Shown one piece after another: positions 34,233 through 44,303 of a stretch of 55,563 nt of DNA; the stretch's first letter is position 1, and each line of letters begins with the position of its first letter. The notes under the pieces were generated by a model, which saw only the letters and a list, made by a program, of their open reading frames with translations, had not been told where the DNA came from and did not search any database. The translations under genes and the position numbers were made by a program. Source of the DNA: Dietzia aurantiaca. Its GTDB lineage: Bacteria; Actinomycetota; Actinomycetes; Mycobacteriales; Mycobacteriaceae. The stretch is taken from contig NZ_JAIFXZ010000020.1 of NCBI RefSeq assembly GCF_021033825.1, positions 1-55,563 on the forward strand, written 5' to 3'.

Positions 34233-35893
34233 TGACGGCCACGTTGACGGCACGCGGGGTCGGGGCCACCCGCGGTGCACGAACGCTCTTCGACGGACTC
34301 GATCTCGTCGTCTCCGCCGGTGACGTCTGGGGACTGACCGGCCCCAACGGTGCCGGTAAATCCACGCTGCTCCACGCGCTCGCCGGTGCTCCCGATGCGG
34401 AGATGTCCGGTCGGATCACCGTGAGTCCACCGGAGGCGACCGTCGGTGTGTTGCGCCAGGAGGTGGAGAGCGACGACGACGAGCTCGTCCGTTCACTCCT
34501 GCATCGGGTCACCGGTGTGGCGCGAGCCCGGACGCTCATGGACGGTTTGGCCGAGCAGATGGCGGAGTCGGACGTGGCCGCCGAGGCCTACGGGGATGCC
34601 CTCGAGCGATGGCTGGCGCTCGGAGGCGGCGACCTCGACGAGCGGATCCCGGTTGTGGCTGCACGACTCGGGCTCGAGGAGCAGGTTCTGGGCCTACCGG
34701 TCGCGGCGCTGTCCGGTGGGCAGGCGGCCCGGGTCAACCTCGCGGCGGTACTGCTCAGTCAGTACGAAATCCTGCTGTTGGACGAGCCGACCAACGACCT
34801 CGACCTGGCGGGACTCGACGTGCTCGAGGAGTTCATGCGATCCGAGCGGCGGCCGATGGTCGTGGTCAGTCATGACCGTGAGTTCCTCGCCCGCTGCGTC
34901 ACGGGGATCGTCGAGCTCGATGCCGCGCAGCGACAGATCACCGTGTTCGACGGCGGGTACGAGTCGTATCTGACCGAGCGGGCGCTGGCCCGTCAGCGCG
35001 CCCGCGAGGCGTATGAGGAGTATGCAGGGCGGGTCGATCAGCTCGCCGATCGCATCCAGACGCAGAAGACGTGGCTGGACAAGGGCGTGCGCAACACGAT
35101 GCGTAAATCCGGTGGTAGGGATGCCGAGCGCGACAAGCACATCCGCAACCGGGCCGGGCAGCGATCGGAGAAGCAGGCGGCCAAGATCTCGCAGTCCGAG
35201 CGGGCCATGGAGCGGCTCGAGGTGGTGGCCGAGCCCCGCAAGGAGTGGGAGCTGCGGATGGAGATCGCGTCGGCACCGCGTTCCGGCTCGGTGGTGGCCG
35301 TGCTCGACGAGGCGCTCGCCCGACAGGGCGACTTCGTGCTGGGCCCGGTGACGCTGCAGATCGATGCCGGCGACCGGGTCCTCATCAGCGGCGCCAACGG
35401 GTCCGGAAAGTCGACACTGCTCTCGCTTGTCCTGGGCGATCGCGCGCCGGGGTCCGGGCGGGTCACCCTCGGCTCCTCCGTCGAGGCGGGGCGGGTCGAT
35501 CAGGCGCGCGCCGCGTTCGCCGGCCCGGAGGGGCTCCTCGACGTCTTCTGCGCCGCTGCTGACCCGGACGGGGCCGACCCCACCGAGGCCCGGACGCTGC
35601 TCGCCAAGTTCGGACTCGGCGGCGAGCACGTGTCGCGACTGTGCGATTCACTCTCACCGGGCGAGCGGACCCGTGCGGCGCTGGCTCTCCTGCAGCACCG
35701 CGGCGTGAATCTGCTGGTGCTGGACGAGCCCACCAACCACCTGGACCTGCCCGCCATCGAGCAGCTCGAGGAGGCGGTCGAGACCTTCGACGGCACGGTC
35801 CTGCTCGTGACCCATGACCGACGTATGCGTGATGCCTTCCGATCGACTCGTGAGCTCCTGGTGGACGCGGGCACCGTTCGCGAGCAACGCTGA
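34232..35893 (+). CDS. ABC-F family ATPase (ribosome-associated)
   Basis: 553 residues from GTG 34232, overlapping the tsnR stop by one base (TAGTG). It has two ABC domains and no membrane segment, the ABC-F layout. Walker A motifs are GPNGAGKST and GANGSGKST; signatures LSGGQAARVNLA and LSPGERTRAALA; Walker B LLLDEPTNDLDL and LVLDEPTNHLDL. The interdomain linker (about 255-340) is charged and helical (QTQKTWLDKGVRNTMRKSGG), which would reach the peptidyl-transferase centre. ABC-F proteins either assist translation or dislodge ribosome-targeting antibiotics. Coupling to a TsnR-type methyltransferase suits ribosome protection, but a housekeeping role cannot be excluded. Confidence 0.9.
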   Translation: MTATLTARGVGATRGARTLFDGLDLVVSAGDVWGLTGPNGAGKSTLLHALAGAPDAEMSGRITVSPPEATVGVLRQEVESDDDELVRSLLHRVTGVARARTLMDGLAEQMAESDVAAEAYGDALERWLALGGGDLDERIPVVAARLGLEEQVLGLPVAALSGGQAARVNLAAVLLSQYEILLLDEPTNDLDLAGLDVLEEFMRSERRPMVVVSHDREFLARCVTGIVELDAAQRQITVFDGGYESYLTERALARQRAREAYEEYAGRVDQLADRIQTQKTWLDKGVRNTMRKSGGRDAERDKHIRNRAGQRSEKQAAKISQSERAMERLEVVAEPRKEWELRMEIASAPRSGSVVAVLDEALARQGDFVLGPVTLQIDAGDRVLISGANGSGKSTLLSLVLGDRAPGSGRVTLGSSVEAGRVDQARAAFAGPEGLLDVFCAAADPDGADPTEARTLLAKFGLGGEHVSRLCDSLSPGERTRAALALLQHRGVNLLVLDEPTNHLDLPAIEQLEEAVETFDGTVLLVTHDRRMRDAFRSTRELLVDAGTVREQR

Positions 35894-35936
35894 CCCGGCG
35901 GCGGGCGGAAGGCTTGTGAGCTGAGACAGCCGCCGG

Positions 35937-36800
35937 TCAGAGGCCGGGCGAGACACACCCCGAGGGCGGGAGGACCGGCCGGTAGCGGTGCCCGATCCCC
36001 GGGTCCGCGGAGTCGGACCCCGGAAGTGCGGAGAGCACACGGAGAGCCCGCACCGGGTTGCGGAGGAGGTCCCGACCGAGCTCAGCGACCGGGTCGTCGG
36101 GATTGACCTCGCTGACCGTGCAGCGGGCCAACGGTTCGGATCCGGCCGGAGGTGCCGCGGAGGGCGCCGCTGCCGCAGACGGTGCCGCTGATGCCGTGGC
36201 CATCGTTGCCGACCCGGGACGACCCTGCCAGAGTGCGACGTCGACGAGACCGGCGACCGCGGGGTCACGCAGCGCCGCCACTCCGGCCTGCGCCCCCAGG
36301 CTCAACCCGTGGACCACCAGTCTCGGACGGTCGTCGTGGGGGAGTGCACGGAGCCGCGACGTGATCTCGGCGAGGATCGCGTGCGCGGAGTCGGCCGCCA
36401 ACTCCGGCCGGAGCGAGTACACGGCCGCCGAGGGCGCGGACGAATAACGCATCGCCACCGTCGCCACGTCACCCCCGGACCAGTCCTCGATCGCCGTCAC
36501 CTGCGCCGGGTCCACCCACCCCGATCCGGTGGGGATGGTCACCAGCAGGACGGACCGGTCGAATCCGCCGGCGCCGACGAGGGCGTCGGTGGTCAGCCGC
36601 GCCGCGTGGCCCGGATCGAGGCCGGGGTGGTCGCCGTATACGCGGATGGCCGACGACGCGGCCCGGTCGTTCAGGACGAGCCGAGGATCAGCTGCCAACG
36701 GCCCCGAGTCGAGTGCCCACCACAGGGCGGACCCCAGCGCGCCGACCAGCGCGTACGCGATCACGGCGTACAACGTGACCCGTGCGACGACCCGGGTCAC
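35937..36800 (-). CDS. Membrane-anchored alpha/beta-hydrolase (Abhydrolase_9-like)
   Basis: 287 residues from GTG 36800, whose GTGA overlaps the stop of the upstream gene. One N-terminal helix (about 4-28, VTLYAVIAYALVGALGSALW) anchors it. The rest resembles the catalytic part of Abhydrolase_9 proteins: AIRVYGDHPGL, GAGGFDRSVLLVTIPTGSGWV, DVATVAMRYSSAPS, and the nucleophile elbow VVHGLSLGA with Ser167. A Pro/Ala-rich insert follows VALWQGRPGS. Family members are membrane esterases of mycolate-containing bacteria with poorly known substrates. Cotranscription with a phospholipase A2-like protein suggests lipid turnover at the envelope. Confidence 0.75.
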   Translation of the reverse strand: MTRVVARVTLYAVIAYALVGALGSALWWALDSGPLAADPRLVLNDRAASSAIRVYGDHPGLDPGHAARLTTDALVGAGGFDRSVLLVTIPTGSGWVDPAQVTAIEDWSGGDVATVAMRYSSAPSAAVYSLRPELAADSAHAILAEITSRLRALPHDDRPRLVVHGLSLGAQAGVAALRDPAVAGLVDVALWQGRPGSATMATASAAPSAAAAPSAAPPAGSEPLARCTVSEVNPDDPVAELGRDLLRNPVRALRVLSALPGSDSADPGIGHRYRPVLPPSGCVSPGL

Positions 36801-37498
36801 CACGGCAGCGTTTCCTCGACGGGCGCACCGTGCCTCTGGCGCACGGTGTTGAGCTGGACGGCCGCGTGGGCGATGTCCGCCATCACCGTGCACGCCGTGC
36901 GACCCTCGCACGAGTCGTGCAGCTGCCGCGCGAGGAGGGCGTCGAGGTCGGACCGGAGCCCGGGTGGGATCGGGACCCGGTGTCGGTGCGCCACGCGCAG
37001 AAGGTCGTAGCCCAGGTCGTGTACGCGGCAGGCGGGTTCGAACGATCGCGGGAGCGGCACCGGGGACGAGCAGTCGCCTGTGCGCTTGGCGGCCGACGCC
37101 TGCTCCACCACCGGTTCGTAGCCGAGGTCGAAGGCCACGGCGGGGACCACCATGTCGGCGCCAGGGGTGCCGTCCGCGATCTTCCGCGCGGCGGCCAGGG
37201 CGGCGATCGCCGTATCGCTGTCTTTGCCGGTGTCGGCGTCGGCGTCGGTGCCGTGCGGGCGAGTGAGATCGGTGTGCGCGGCGTGGCCCGGGGCCGCGGG
37301 CGCCGGTGCGGCCCCGGCGACGGTACCGGCGAAGAACCCGATGACGACGACGCCCGCCACCGCCGCACCTACACCGGCAACGGCGCGGGACCCCGGTCCG
37401 CGGGACCGGCTCGCGGTGCCCGAGCGGTGGTCACCGGCCGGCCGGTTCGAGGTGTGCGGGACGGCGGGCGGGTTCGGGTGCTTCGGAGGTGGGGTCAT
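36797..37498 (-). CDS. Membrane-anchored prokaryotic phospholipase A2-like protein
   Basis: 233 residues. A Pro-rich cytoplasmic start precedes one transmembrane helix or uncleaved signal (about 38-62). The outer domain has four Cys (143, 157, 197, 203), enough for two disulfides, and the motif ACRVHDLGYD with His160-Asp161, which matches the C-x-x-H-D-x-x-Y catalytic site of secreted prokaryotic phospholipase A2, followed by a helix with LDALLARQLHDSC. It may hydrolyse the sn-2 ester of phospholipids outside the membrane. The assignment rests on this motif and the helical layout. The stop overlaps the hydrolase start by 4 bases. Confidence 0.7.
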   Translation of the reverse strand: MTPPPKHPNPPAVPHTSNRPAGDHRSGTASRSRGPGSRAVAGVGAAVAGVVVIGFFAGTVAGAAPAPAAPGHAAHTDLTRPHGTDADADTGKDSDTAIAALAAARKIADGTPGADMVVPAVAFDLGYEPVVEQASAAKRTGDCSSPVPLPRSFEPACRVHDLGYDLLRVAHRHRVPIPPGLRSDLDALLARQLHDSCEGRTACTVMADIAHAAVQLNTVRQRHGAPVEETLPW

Positions 37499-37634
37499 GA
37501 GGGCGAAATTAGGAACACCGACCCGCCGGGCGGATCCCCTCCGGAGGTGATCTCGAGGTCACTCTTCGGGGGTAGCCCGCTCGGGGGACGGCGAAGTCAC
37601 TCCGCAGAGGGATGCCCGGGTACGGCGTCGCGCA

Positions 37635-37640
37635 TACCGT
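37635..37640 (+). promoter_or_regulatory. -10 hexamer for leaderless sensor kinase gene
   Basis: TACCGT, 7 bases before ATG 37648. It favours this ATG over those at 37612 and 37642. Confidence 0.5.
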
Positions 37641-37647
37641 CATGGCC

Positions 37648-38952
37648 ATGCGATCAGAAGACGACCGGCGCACCGCCGAACCCGACAACGCGGGGCCCCG
37701 CACGGTGGAGGCCCGCGCCCGGGATCGCCGTGCCGGCCTCGTCGGCGTGCTGCGACCTCACGCGGGGGACCTCGCCCTCGTCGTGCTCGCGCTCGTCTTC
37801 TTCGCGGTGGCCTGGCCCACCTACTTCATCACCCACTCGGCGTGGACGGTGCTCGTGCCGATCATCGCCGCGCTGGGGGCTCTCCCGGTGGCGATGGCGC
37901 GCCGTGCGCCGCTCCTCGCCTGGGGTGCGGTCGCCGTTGCGTGTGCGGTGTCGGTGCCGCTGCGGGCCGAGTCGACATTCGCCCTGGGCTGGCCGGTCGT
38001 GTTCCATCTCGCGCTGGCCGTGTGTCTGGCCGCGGTGATCCTCGTCGAACGACCGGTGCGGGTCGCGGTCGCGGTCGGGGTGACCATCCTGCTCATGGCG
38101 CTCAACCCCGGCGCGGAGGTGTCCGTGGGCTGGATGATCGGGGCCGCGGTCTTCTCGGCGGTGGTACTCCTCGTGCGGTGGCTGGCGGTATCGCGCCGCC
38201 AGCTGGAGAACTCGAACCTGCGCCTGGCACGAGAGTCCGAGCGGACCCTCCGGCAGTCCGAACTGCGCTTGCTGGCCGAGGAACGCAACCACCTCGCGCG
38301 GGATCTGCACGATGTGGTGGCCCACCAGATGTCCATGATCGTGGTCCAGTCCCAGTCGGCGCCGTACCGACTCCAGGGCGTCACGCCGGCCGCCCACGCC
38401 GAGTTCGACTCGATCGCCGAGACGGCCCGCGCGGCGCTCGACGAGGTGCGGGGCCTTCTGGGGGTGCTGCGCACAGACGCGGAGAACCCGATGGTAGAAC
38501 CCGTCGGGGTCGCGCAGATCGAGCCCACCCTCCGCGCCGCACGCCGCTCGGGCGTCGACATCACCTGGCAGCTGGGTGGGCAGATGGACACGATCGACGA
38601 GACCGCCGGCGTGGTCCTGCACCGCGTGCTCCAGGAGAGTCTGGCCAATGCCGCCCGCCATGCGCCGGGCGGGCTCGTCGTCGTCTCCCTCGCGGTCTCC
38701 ACGGTCGACGCGGACGGGGCGCCACCCGCGGTGACCCTCGAGGTGGACAGCGGCCCGGCGGCGCCGGGCGCCCTCGTCGCACCCGGTGAGGGCGGCGGGT
38801 CCGGGATCGCGGGGATGTCCGCCCGGGTCCGGGCCGTCGGCGGGGCGTTCGCGGCTCTCCCGGCTTCCGACGGTGGCTTCACCGTCACCGCGACGGTTCC
38901 GCTCAGGGACGGGACGGGACGGGGCCCGGGACGCGGACCCGGTCGCGTCTAG
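37648..38952 (+). CDS. NarL-family sensor histidine kinase
   Basis: 434 residues from ATG 37648. Several hydrophobic segments between about 35 and 170 (LALVVLALVFFAVAWPTYF, VLVPIIAALGALPVAMA, VFHLALAVCLAAVILVE, VGVTILLMALNPG, GWMIGAAVFSAVVLLVRWL) form an embedded sensor with little outside the membrane. A coiled stretch leads to the HisKA_3 dimerisation domain ERNHLARDLHDVVAHQMSMI with phospho-acceptor His221. The HATPase lobe has the N-box VLQESLANAARHAPGG and G-boxes GSGIAGMSARVRAVGG. The C-terminus ends in a short Gly/Arg-rich tail. It pairs with the regulator that follows; the signal is unknown. Confidence 0.92.
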   Translation: MRSEDDRRTAEPDNAGPRTVEARARDRRAGLVGVLRPHAGDLALVVLALVFFAVAWPTYFITHSAWTVLVPIIAALGALPVAMARRAPLLAWGAVAVACAVSVPLRAESTFALGWPVVFHLALAVCLAAVILVERPVRVAVAVGVTILLMALNPGAEVSVGWMIGAAVFSAVVLLVRWLAVSRRQLENSNLRLARESERTLRQSELRLLAEERNHLARDLHDVVAHQMSMIVVQSQSAPYRLQGVTPAAHAEFDSIAETARAALDEVRGLLGVLRTDAENPMVEPVGVAQIEPTLRAARRSGVDITWQLGGQMDTIDETAGVVLHRVLQESLANAARHAPGGLVVVSLAVSTVDADGAPPAVTLEVDSGPAAPGALVAPGEGGGSGIAGMSARVRAVGGAFAALPASDGGFTVTATVPLRDGTGRGPGRGPGRV

Positions 38953-38955
38953 GCT
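38950..38955 (+). promoter_or_regulatory. -10 hexamer for the response regulator, overlapping the kinase stop
   Basis: TAGGCT includes the TAG stop of the kinase gene and lies 7 bases before ATG 38963. It would allow a separate leaderless regulator mRNA. Confidence 0.45.
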
Positions 38956-38962
38956 GATCCCT

Positions 38963-39616
38963 ATGTCCATCTCCGTACTGATCGCCGACGACCAGGCGAT
39001 GGTGCGACAGGGTTTCGCCGCGCTGCTCGGGTCGCAGCCGGACATCAGGGTCATCGGCGACGCGGCGGACGGCGCCGAGGCGGTCGGGAAAGTGGAGGCG
39101 CTCCGCCCCGACGTGGTGTTCATGGACGTCCGCATGCCGGAGATGGACGGGCTCGAGGCCGCGCGCCGCATACTCGGTTCCGGGATCGACCCGGCCCCGC
39201 GGATCATCATGCTCACCACCTTCGATCTCGACGACTACGTGTACGAGGCGCTGCGGATCGGATGCTCCGGATTCCTGCTCAAGGACGCGCCCGCCGAGGA
39301 GCTGTTCCGGGCCGTCCGGGTCGCCGTCACCGGTGAGGCGCTGCTGGCGCCGACCGTCACCCGCCGGCTGATCGAGGACGTGGTGACCCGGGGCCGCCGC
39401 CCGCGCCGCGAGCCGGCGGAGCTCACCTCCCTCACGCCGCGGGAACGCGAGACCGTCGAGCAGATCGCCACCGGGCGGTCCAATGCCGAGATCGCCGGTG
39501 TGCTGTTCATCTCGGAGGAGACCGTCAAGACCCACGTACGGCGGGTCCTGCAGAAACTGCGGCTGCGGGACCGCGCTCAGGTGGTCGTGTACGCCTACGA
39601 GAACGGGGTGGTCTGA
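38963..39616 (+). CDS. NarL/FixJ-family response regulator
   Basis: 217 residues from ATG 38963; the frame beginning at 38786 runs through the kinase gene. The receiver domain has the acidic pair ADD (8-10), phospho-acceptor Asp55 in VVFMDVRMPEMDG, the switch Thr in IIMLTTFDLDD and Lys in GFLLKDAPAEEL. The C-terminal LuxR-type HTH reads LTPRERETVEQIATGRSNAE, then FISEETVKTHVRRVLQKLRL. Phosphorylation by the adjacent kinase would drive dimerisation and DNA binding. No Shine-Dalgarno; the upstream -10 suggests a leaderless start. Confidence 0.94.
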   Translation: MSISVLIADDQAMVRQGFAALLGSQPDIRVIGDAADGAEAVGKVEALRPDVVFMDVRMPEMDGLEAARRILGSGIDPAPRIIMLTTFDLDDYVYEALRIGCSGFLLKDAPAEELFRAVRVAVTGEALLAPTVTRRLIEDVVTRGRRPRREPAELTSLTPRERETVEQIATGRSNAEIAGVLFISEETVKTHVRRVLQKLRLRDRAQVVVYAYENGVV

Positions 39617-40774
<1,158 letters not shown>

Positions 40775-40883
40775 CCGGCGTACCGGCCCGGGCGGCGGCC
40801 GCCGCCGGCGGGGCCCGGCCCGGTGCCCCACCCGCCCGACCCCAGAGCTCACCCGACCACCGAGAACTACGAAGGACCCCACA

Positions 40884-43373
40884 GTGCTAATTGCGCAGTC
40901 CTGGCTGACCGAGATCCTGCAGCGGGCCAACGACGGCTGGTCGGTGTCGCCGGCCGAACTCGACGCCGGGTTCGTGCGCGTCGGCCTCGAGGTGGAGGGA
41001 GAGCCGCAGACACTCCCGGAGATCACCGGCCCGCTCACTGTCGGCCGGGTCAGCAGCATCGAGGAACTCGAGGGCTTCAAGAAGCCGATCCGCTTCTGCC
41101 TCGTCGACGTCGGCGGCGACGAGCCGCAGCAGATCGTGTGCGGCGCGCGGAACTTCGATGAGGGCGACCTCGTGGTGGTGGCACTGCCCGGTACGGTCCT
41201 GCCCGGTGGCTTCGAGATCGGCAAGCGCAAGACCTACGGCAGGCCCAGTGAGGGCATGATCTGCTCGGCATCCGAACTCGGGATCGGGTCGGATCACAGC
41301 GGCATCATCGTGCTCGCGCCGGGCACCGCCGAGCCGGGCACCCCGGCCGGGCCGGTCCTCGCCGCCGGCGCCCCCGAGCGGGACACGGTCTTCGAACTCA
41401 ACGTGACCCCGGACCGCGGATACTGCCTGTCGGCCCGCGGTCTGGCCCGCGAGCTCGCGTGCGGCTTCGACCTGGACTTCGCGGACCCGGCCGTCGAGCT
41501 CGGCCTGCCGTCGGGGAAGGAGACCTGGCCGCTCGAGGTCACCGAGGAGTCCGGCGCCCAGCGGTTCGCGCTGCGCCGGGTCACCGGCGTCGACCCGTCG
41601 GCCAGGACCCCCTGGTGGCTGGCCCGTCGCCTGCTGATGTCGGGTGTGCGGCCCATCTCCCCGGCCGTCGACGTCACCAACTACGTCATGCTCGAACTCG
41701 GCCATCCGATGCACGCGTTCGACGCCGCCACGCTCACGGGCGGGCTCACCGTGCGTCGCGCTCGGGCGGGGGAGACGCTGAACACCCTGGATGGCGCGGA
41801 GCGCACGCTCGACCCGGAGGACGTGGTGATCTGCGACGAGACCGGCCCGGTCTCGCTGGCCGGCGTCATGGGCGGCGCCAGCACAGAGGTCTCGGACACG
41901 ACCACCGACGTGCTGCTCGAGGCCGCCGTGTGGGACACCCTGGCGGTGTTCCGGACCATCCGCCGACACAAGCTGCCCAGTGAGGCCGGGAAGCGCTACG
42001 AGCGAGGAGTGGACGCCTCGGCTTCCGTCGCCGCGCTGGATCGCGCGGCCACGCTGCTCGCCGAGATCACCGGCGGCACCGTCGAGGCGTCGCTCACCGA
42101 CGCCGGCACGGCGCCCGTCCCGCCCACGATCGCCTTCGACCCGGACCGGCCCTCGCGGGTCGCGGGGCTCGGGTACCCGGTCGGGACCACCCGCCGGCGC
42201 CTGGAGCAGATCGGGGCCACGGTGGCCGGCGACGACGCCGTGCTGCTCGAGGTCACCCCGCCCACGTGGCGCCCCGATCTGACGATTCCTGCCGACCTGG
42301 TCGAGGAGGTCCTGCGCCTCGAGGGTCTGGAGGACATCCCGTCCGTGCTGCCCACCGCCCCCGCCGGTCGGGGCCTGACGGCCACCCAGCGCGGCCGCCG
42401 GGCCGTGGGGCGCGCCCTCGCCGCATCCGGGCACGTCGAGGTGCTCACGTCGCCGTTCTGCGATCCGTCCGTGTTCGACGCCATGGGGCTCCGCGACGAC
42501 GACGAGCGTCGCCACACGATGTCCGTGGTCAATCCCCTGGAGAGCGACAAGGCGCATCTCGCGACGACCCTGTTGCCGTCGATGGTGGAGATCGCCCGGC
42601 GCAACCTCACCCGCGGGACCCGCGACCTCGCGCTCTTCTCGATCGCCCAGGTCGCGTTCCGCACGCCCGCGACCTCCGGCGTGGACATGCTGCCCGTGGA
42701 CCGTGAGCCCACCGCCGATGAGCAGAAGCGGCTCGGCGATTCGCTGCCCGCGCAGCCGCTGCACGCGGCCGCCCTCTACACCGGTAGACGAGTGCCGGCC
42801 GGCCATCTCGATCCGGGCCGCGCCGCCGACGCGCTCGACGCGGTCGAGGCGGCCCGGACCGTCGGAGCCGCGCTCGGCGTCGAGGTCGAGGTGAGGTCGG
42901 GGGAGTACGCACCCTGGCACCCGGGCCGCTGCGCCGAGATCGTCGTCGACGGCGCGGTGGTCGGCCACGCCGGTGAGTTGCATCCCGCGGCGTGCGAGCG
43001 TCTGGAGCTCCCCGCGCGGACATGCGCGATGGAGCTCGACCTGACCGCCATCGGCACGCGCGAGGTCCTGCCCGCGCCGGCGATCTCCTCCTACCCGTCG
43101 GTGAATCAGGATGTCGCTCTCGTCGTGGATGAGGTGGTCCCGGCATCCGCGGTGGAGGCGGCGCTCATCTCGGGAGGCGGCGACCTCCTCGAGAGCGTCC
43201 GCCTGTTCGACATCTACACCGGCAGCCAGCTCGGTGAGGGCAGGAAGTCGCTCGCGTACGCGCTCACCTTCCGCGCCGACGACCGAACGCTGACCGAGGA
43301 CGAGGCCAGCGAGTGGCGCACGGCCGCGGTGGACGCGGCAGCACGGGCCGTGGGAGCGAGCCTTCGTGGCTGA
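40884..43373 (+). CDS. pheT: Phenylalanyl-tRNA synthetase beta subunit
   Basis: 829 residues from GTG 40884, with AAGGA 8 bases before it. The beta subunit contributes tRNA recognition and editing of mis-charged Tyr. Domains in order: the N-terminal B1 and tRNA-binding OB domain (about 39-150, QIVCGARNFDEGDLVVVALP), B3/B4 editing domain (VTNYVMLELGHPMHAFDAAT, VSLAGVMGGASTEVSDTTTD), the B5 domain (WRPDLTIPADLVEEVLRLEG), the core-like B6-B7 and the C-terminal anticodon-binding FDX-ACB domain (SSYPSVNQDVALVVDEVVPA, KSLAYALTFRADDRTLTEDE). The stop overlaps thiD by 8 bases. Confidence 0.95.
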   Translation: MLIAQSWLTEILQRANDGWSVSPAELDAGFVRVGLEVEGEPQTLPEITGPLTVGRVSSIEELEGFKKPIRFCLVDVGGDEPQQIVCGARNFDEGDLVVVALPGTVLPGGFEIGKRKTYGRPSEGMICSASELGIGSDHSGIIVLAPGTAEPGTPAGPVLAAGAPERDTVFELNVTPDRGYCLSARGLARELACGFDLDFADPAVELGLPSGKETWPLEVTEESGAQRFALRRVTGVDPSARTPWWLARRLLMSGVRPISPAVDVTNYVMLELGHPMHAFDAATLTGGLTVRRARAGETLNTLDGAERTLDPEDVVICDETGPVSLAGVMGGASTEVSDTTTDVLLEAAVWDTLAVFRTIRRHKLPSEAGKRYERGVDASASVAALDRAATLLAEITGGTVEASLTDAGTAPVPPTIAFDPDRPSRVAGLGYPVGTTRRRLEQIGATVAGDDAVLLEVTPPTWRPDLTIPADLVEEVLRLEGLEDIPSVLPTAPAGRGLTATQRGRRAVGRALAASGHVEVLTSPFCDPSVFDAMGLRDDDERRHTMSVVNPLESDKAHLATTLLPSMVEIARRNLTRGTRDLALFSIAQVAFRTPATSGVDMLPVDREPTADEQKRLGDSLPAQPLHAAALYTGRRVPAGHLDPGRAADALDAVEAARTVGAALGVEVEVRSGEYAPWHPGRCAEIVVDGAVVGHAGELHPAACERLELPARTCAMELDLTAIGTREVLPAPAISSYPSVNQDVALVVDEVVPASAVEAALISGGGDLLESVRLFDIYTGSQLGEGRKSLAYALTFRADDRTLTEDEASEWRTAAVDAAARAVGASLRG

Positions 43374-44190
43374 CGCGGTGCGGGTGCCCCGCATACTCTG
43401 CATCGCCGGCACCGACCCGTCGGGTGGTGCCGGCCTGCTGGCCGACACCAAGTCCGTCACGGCGATGGGCGGCTACGCGATGGGCGTGGTCACCGCCGTC
43501 ACGGTCCAGAACACCCGCGGCGTGGCCGGCGTCCACGCGGTGCCGGTCGATACGGTGATCGCCCAGCTGGACGCGGTCGCCGATGACGTCCAGATCGACG
43601 CCGTCAAGATCGGCATGCTCGGAGAGGCTTCACTCGTCGAAGCGGTCGGGGCGTGGCTTCGTCGTCGTCGCCCACCTCACATCGTCCTGGACCCCGTCAT
43701 GGTCGCGACCACCGGCGGGCGTCTCGCGAGCGAGGACGCCGCGTCCATGCTGCGCGACCTCGTCCCGCTCGTCGACCTCGTCACCCCGAACGTGCCCGAA
43801 CTCGGTGTGCTCTGCGGTTCAGACACCGCGACCGACATCGAGGGGATCGTCAGTCAGGCGGAGCTCGTCCACGAGCAGACCGGTAGCGCGGTTCTCGCGA
43901 CGACCGGCGACCTCGAGGACGGCAGCGCCGAGGACGTGATGGTCGAGTCCGAGGCGGACCGTCGCATGACACTCCGGTTGCCGTTCGTCCGCGTCGAGAC
44001 GCCGCACACCCACGGCACCGGATGCTCGCTGTCGTCGGCACTGGCCACCGCGCGTGTCGGTGCGCCCGATTGGGAAGCGGCGTACCGACGTGTCCGGCCA
44101 TGGATGGACGGGGCCCTGCACGGCGGGCTGTCCCTCGACGTGGGGCAGGGCGCCGGCCCGCTCGACCACACCTGGTTCCTCCACCGCTGA
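43366..44190 (+). CDS. thiD: Hydroxymethylpyrimidine (phosphate) kinase
   Basis: 274 residues from GTG 43366, inside the end of pheT. ThiD phosphorylates HMP and HMP-P to HMP-PP, the pyrimidine half of thiamine. The ribokinase-like fold shows CIAGTDPSGGAGLLADTKSV at the N-terminus, VTAVTVQNTRGV, KIGMLGEASLV, LDPVMVATTGG, VTPNVPELGVLCG and the anion hole/catalytic GTGCSLSSALA. The 8-base overlap with pheT suggests cotranscription, an unusual partner for a thiamine gene. No thiamine riboswitch is visible nearby. Confidence 0.92.
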   Translation: MADAVRVPRILCIAGTDPSGGAGLLADTKSVTAMGGYAMGVVTAVTVQNTRGVAGVHAVPVDTVIAQLDAVADDVQIDAVKIGMLGEASLVEAVGAWLRRRRPPHIVLDPVMVATTGGRLASEDAASMLRDLVPLVDLVTPNVPELGVLCGSDTATDIEGIVSQAELVHEQTGSAVLATTGDLEDGSAEDVMVESEADRRMTLRLPFVRVETPHTHGTGCSLSSALATARVGAPDWEAAYRRVRPWMDGALHGGLSLDVGQGAGPLDHTWFLHR

Positions 44191-44194
44191 TCGT

Positions 44195-44214
44195 CCCGGG
44201 GTCATCGACCCGGG
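44195..44214 (+). terminator. Short hairpin after thiD
   Basis: CCCGGG-G-TC pairs with GACCCGGG (one bulged G) around the loop ATC, starting 5 bases after the thiD stop. There is no T-run. Confidence 0.45.
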
Positions 44215-44303
44215 CGGCTGTCCGGCGGCGTCGACACAGTCCTGTCGTACGTGTGTGCGAACATCCGTCTCGACATCAATGCTGAGACGATCAGGAGCAG
44301 ACC

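Noticed and set aside
37499-37634. Additional small gene between the phospholipase-like and kinase genes
   Set aside because: No ORF with a start, ribosome-binding site and plausible composition.
43366-43400. Thiamine riboswitch controlling thiD
   Set aside because: thiD begins inside pheT, leaving no leader, and no thi-box sequence is seen.
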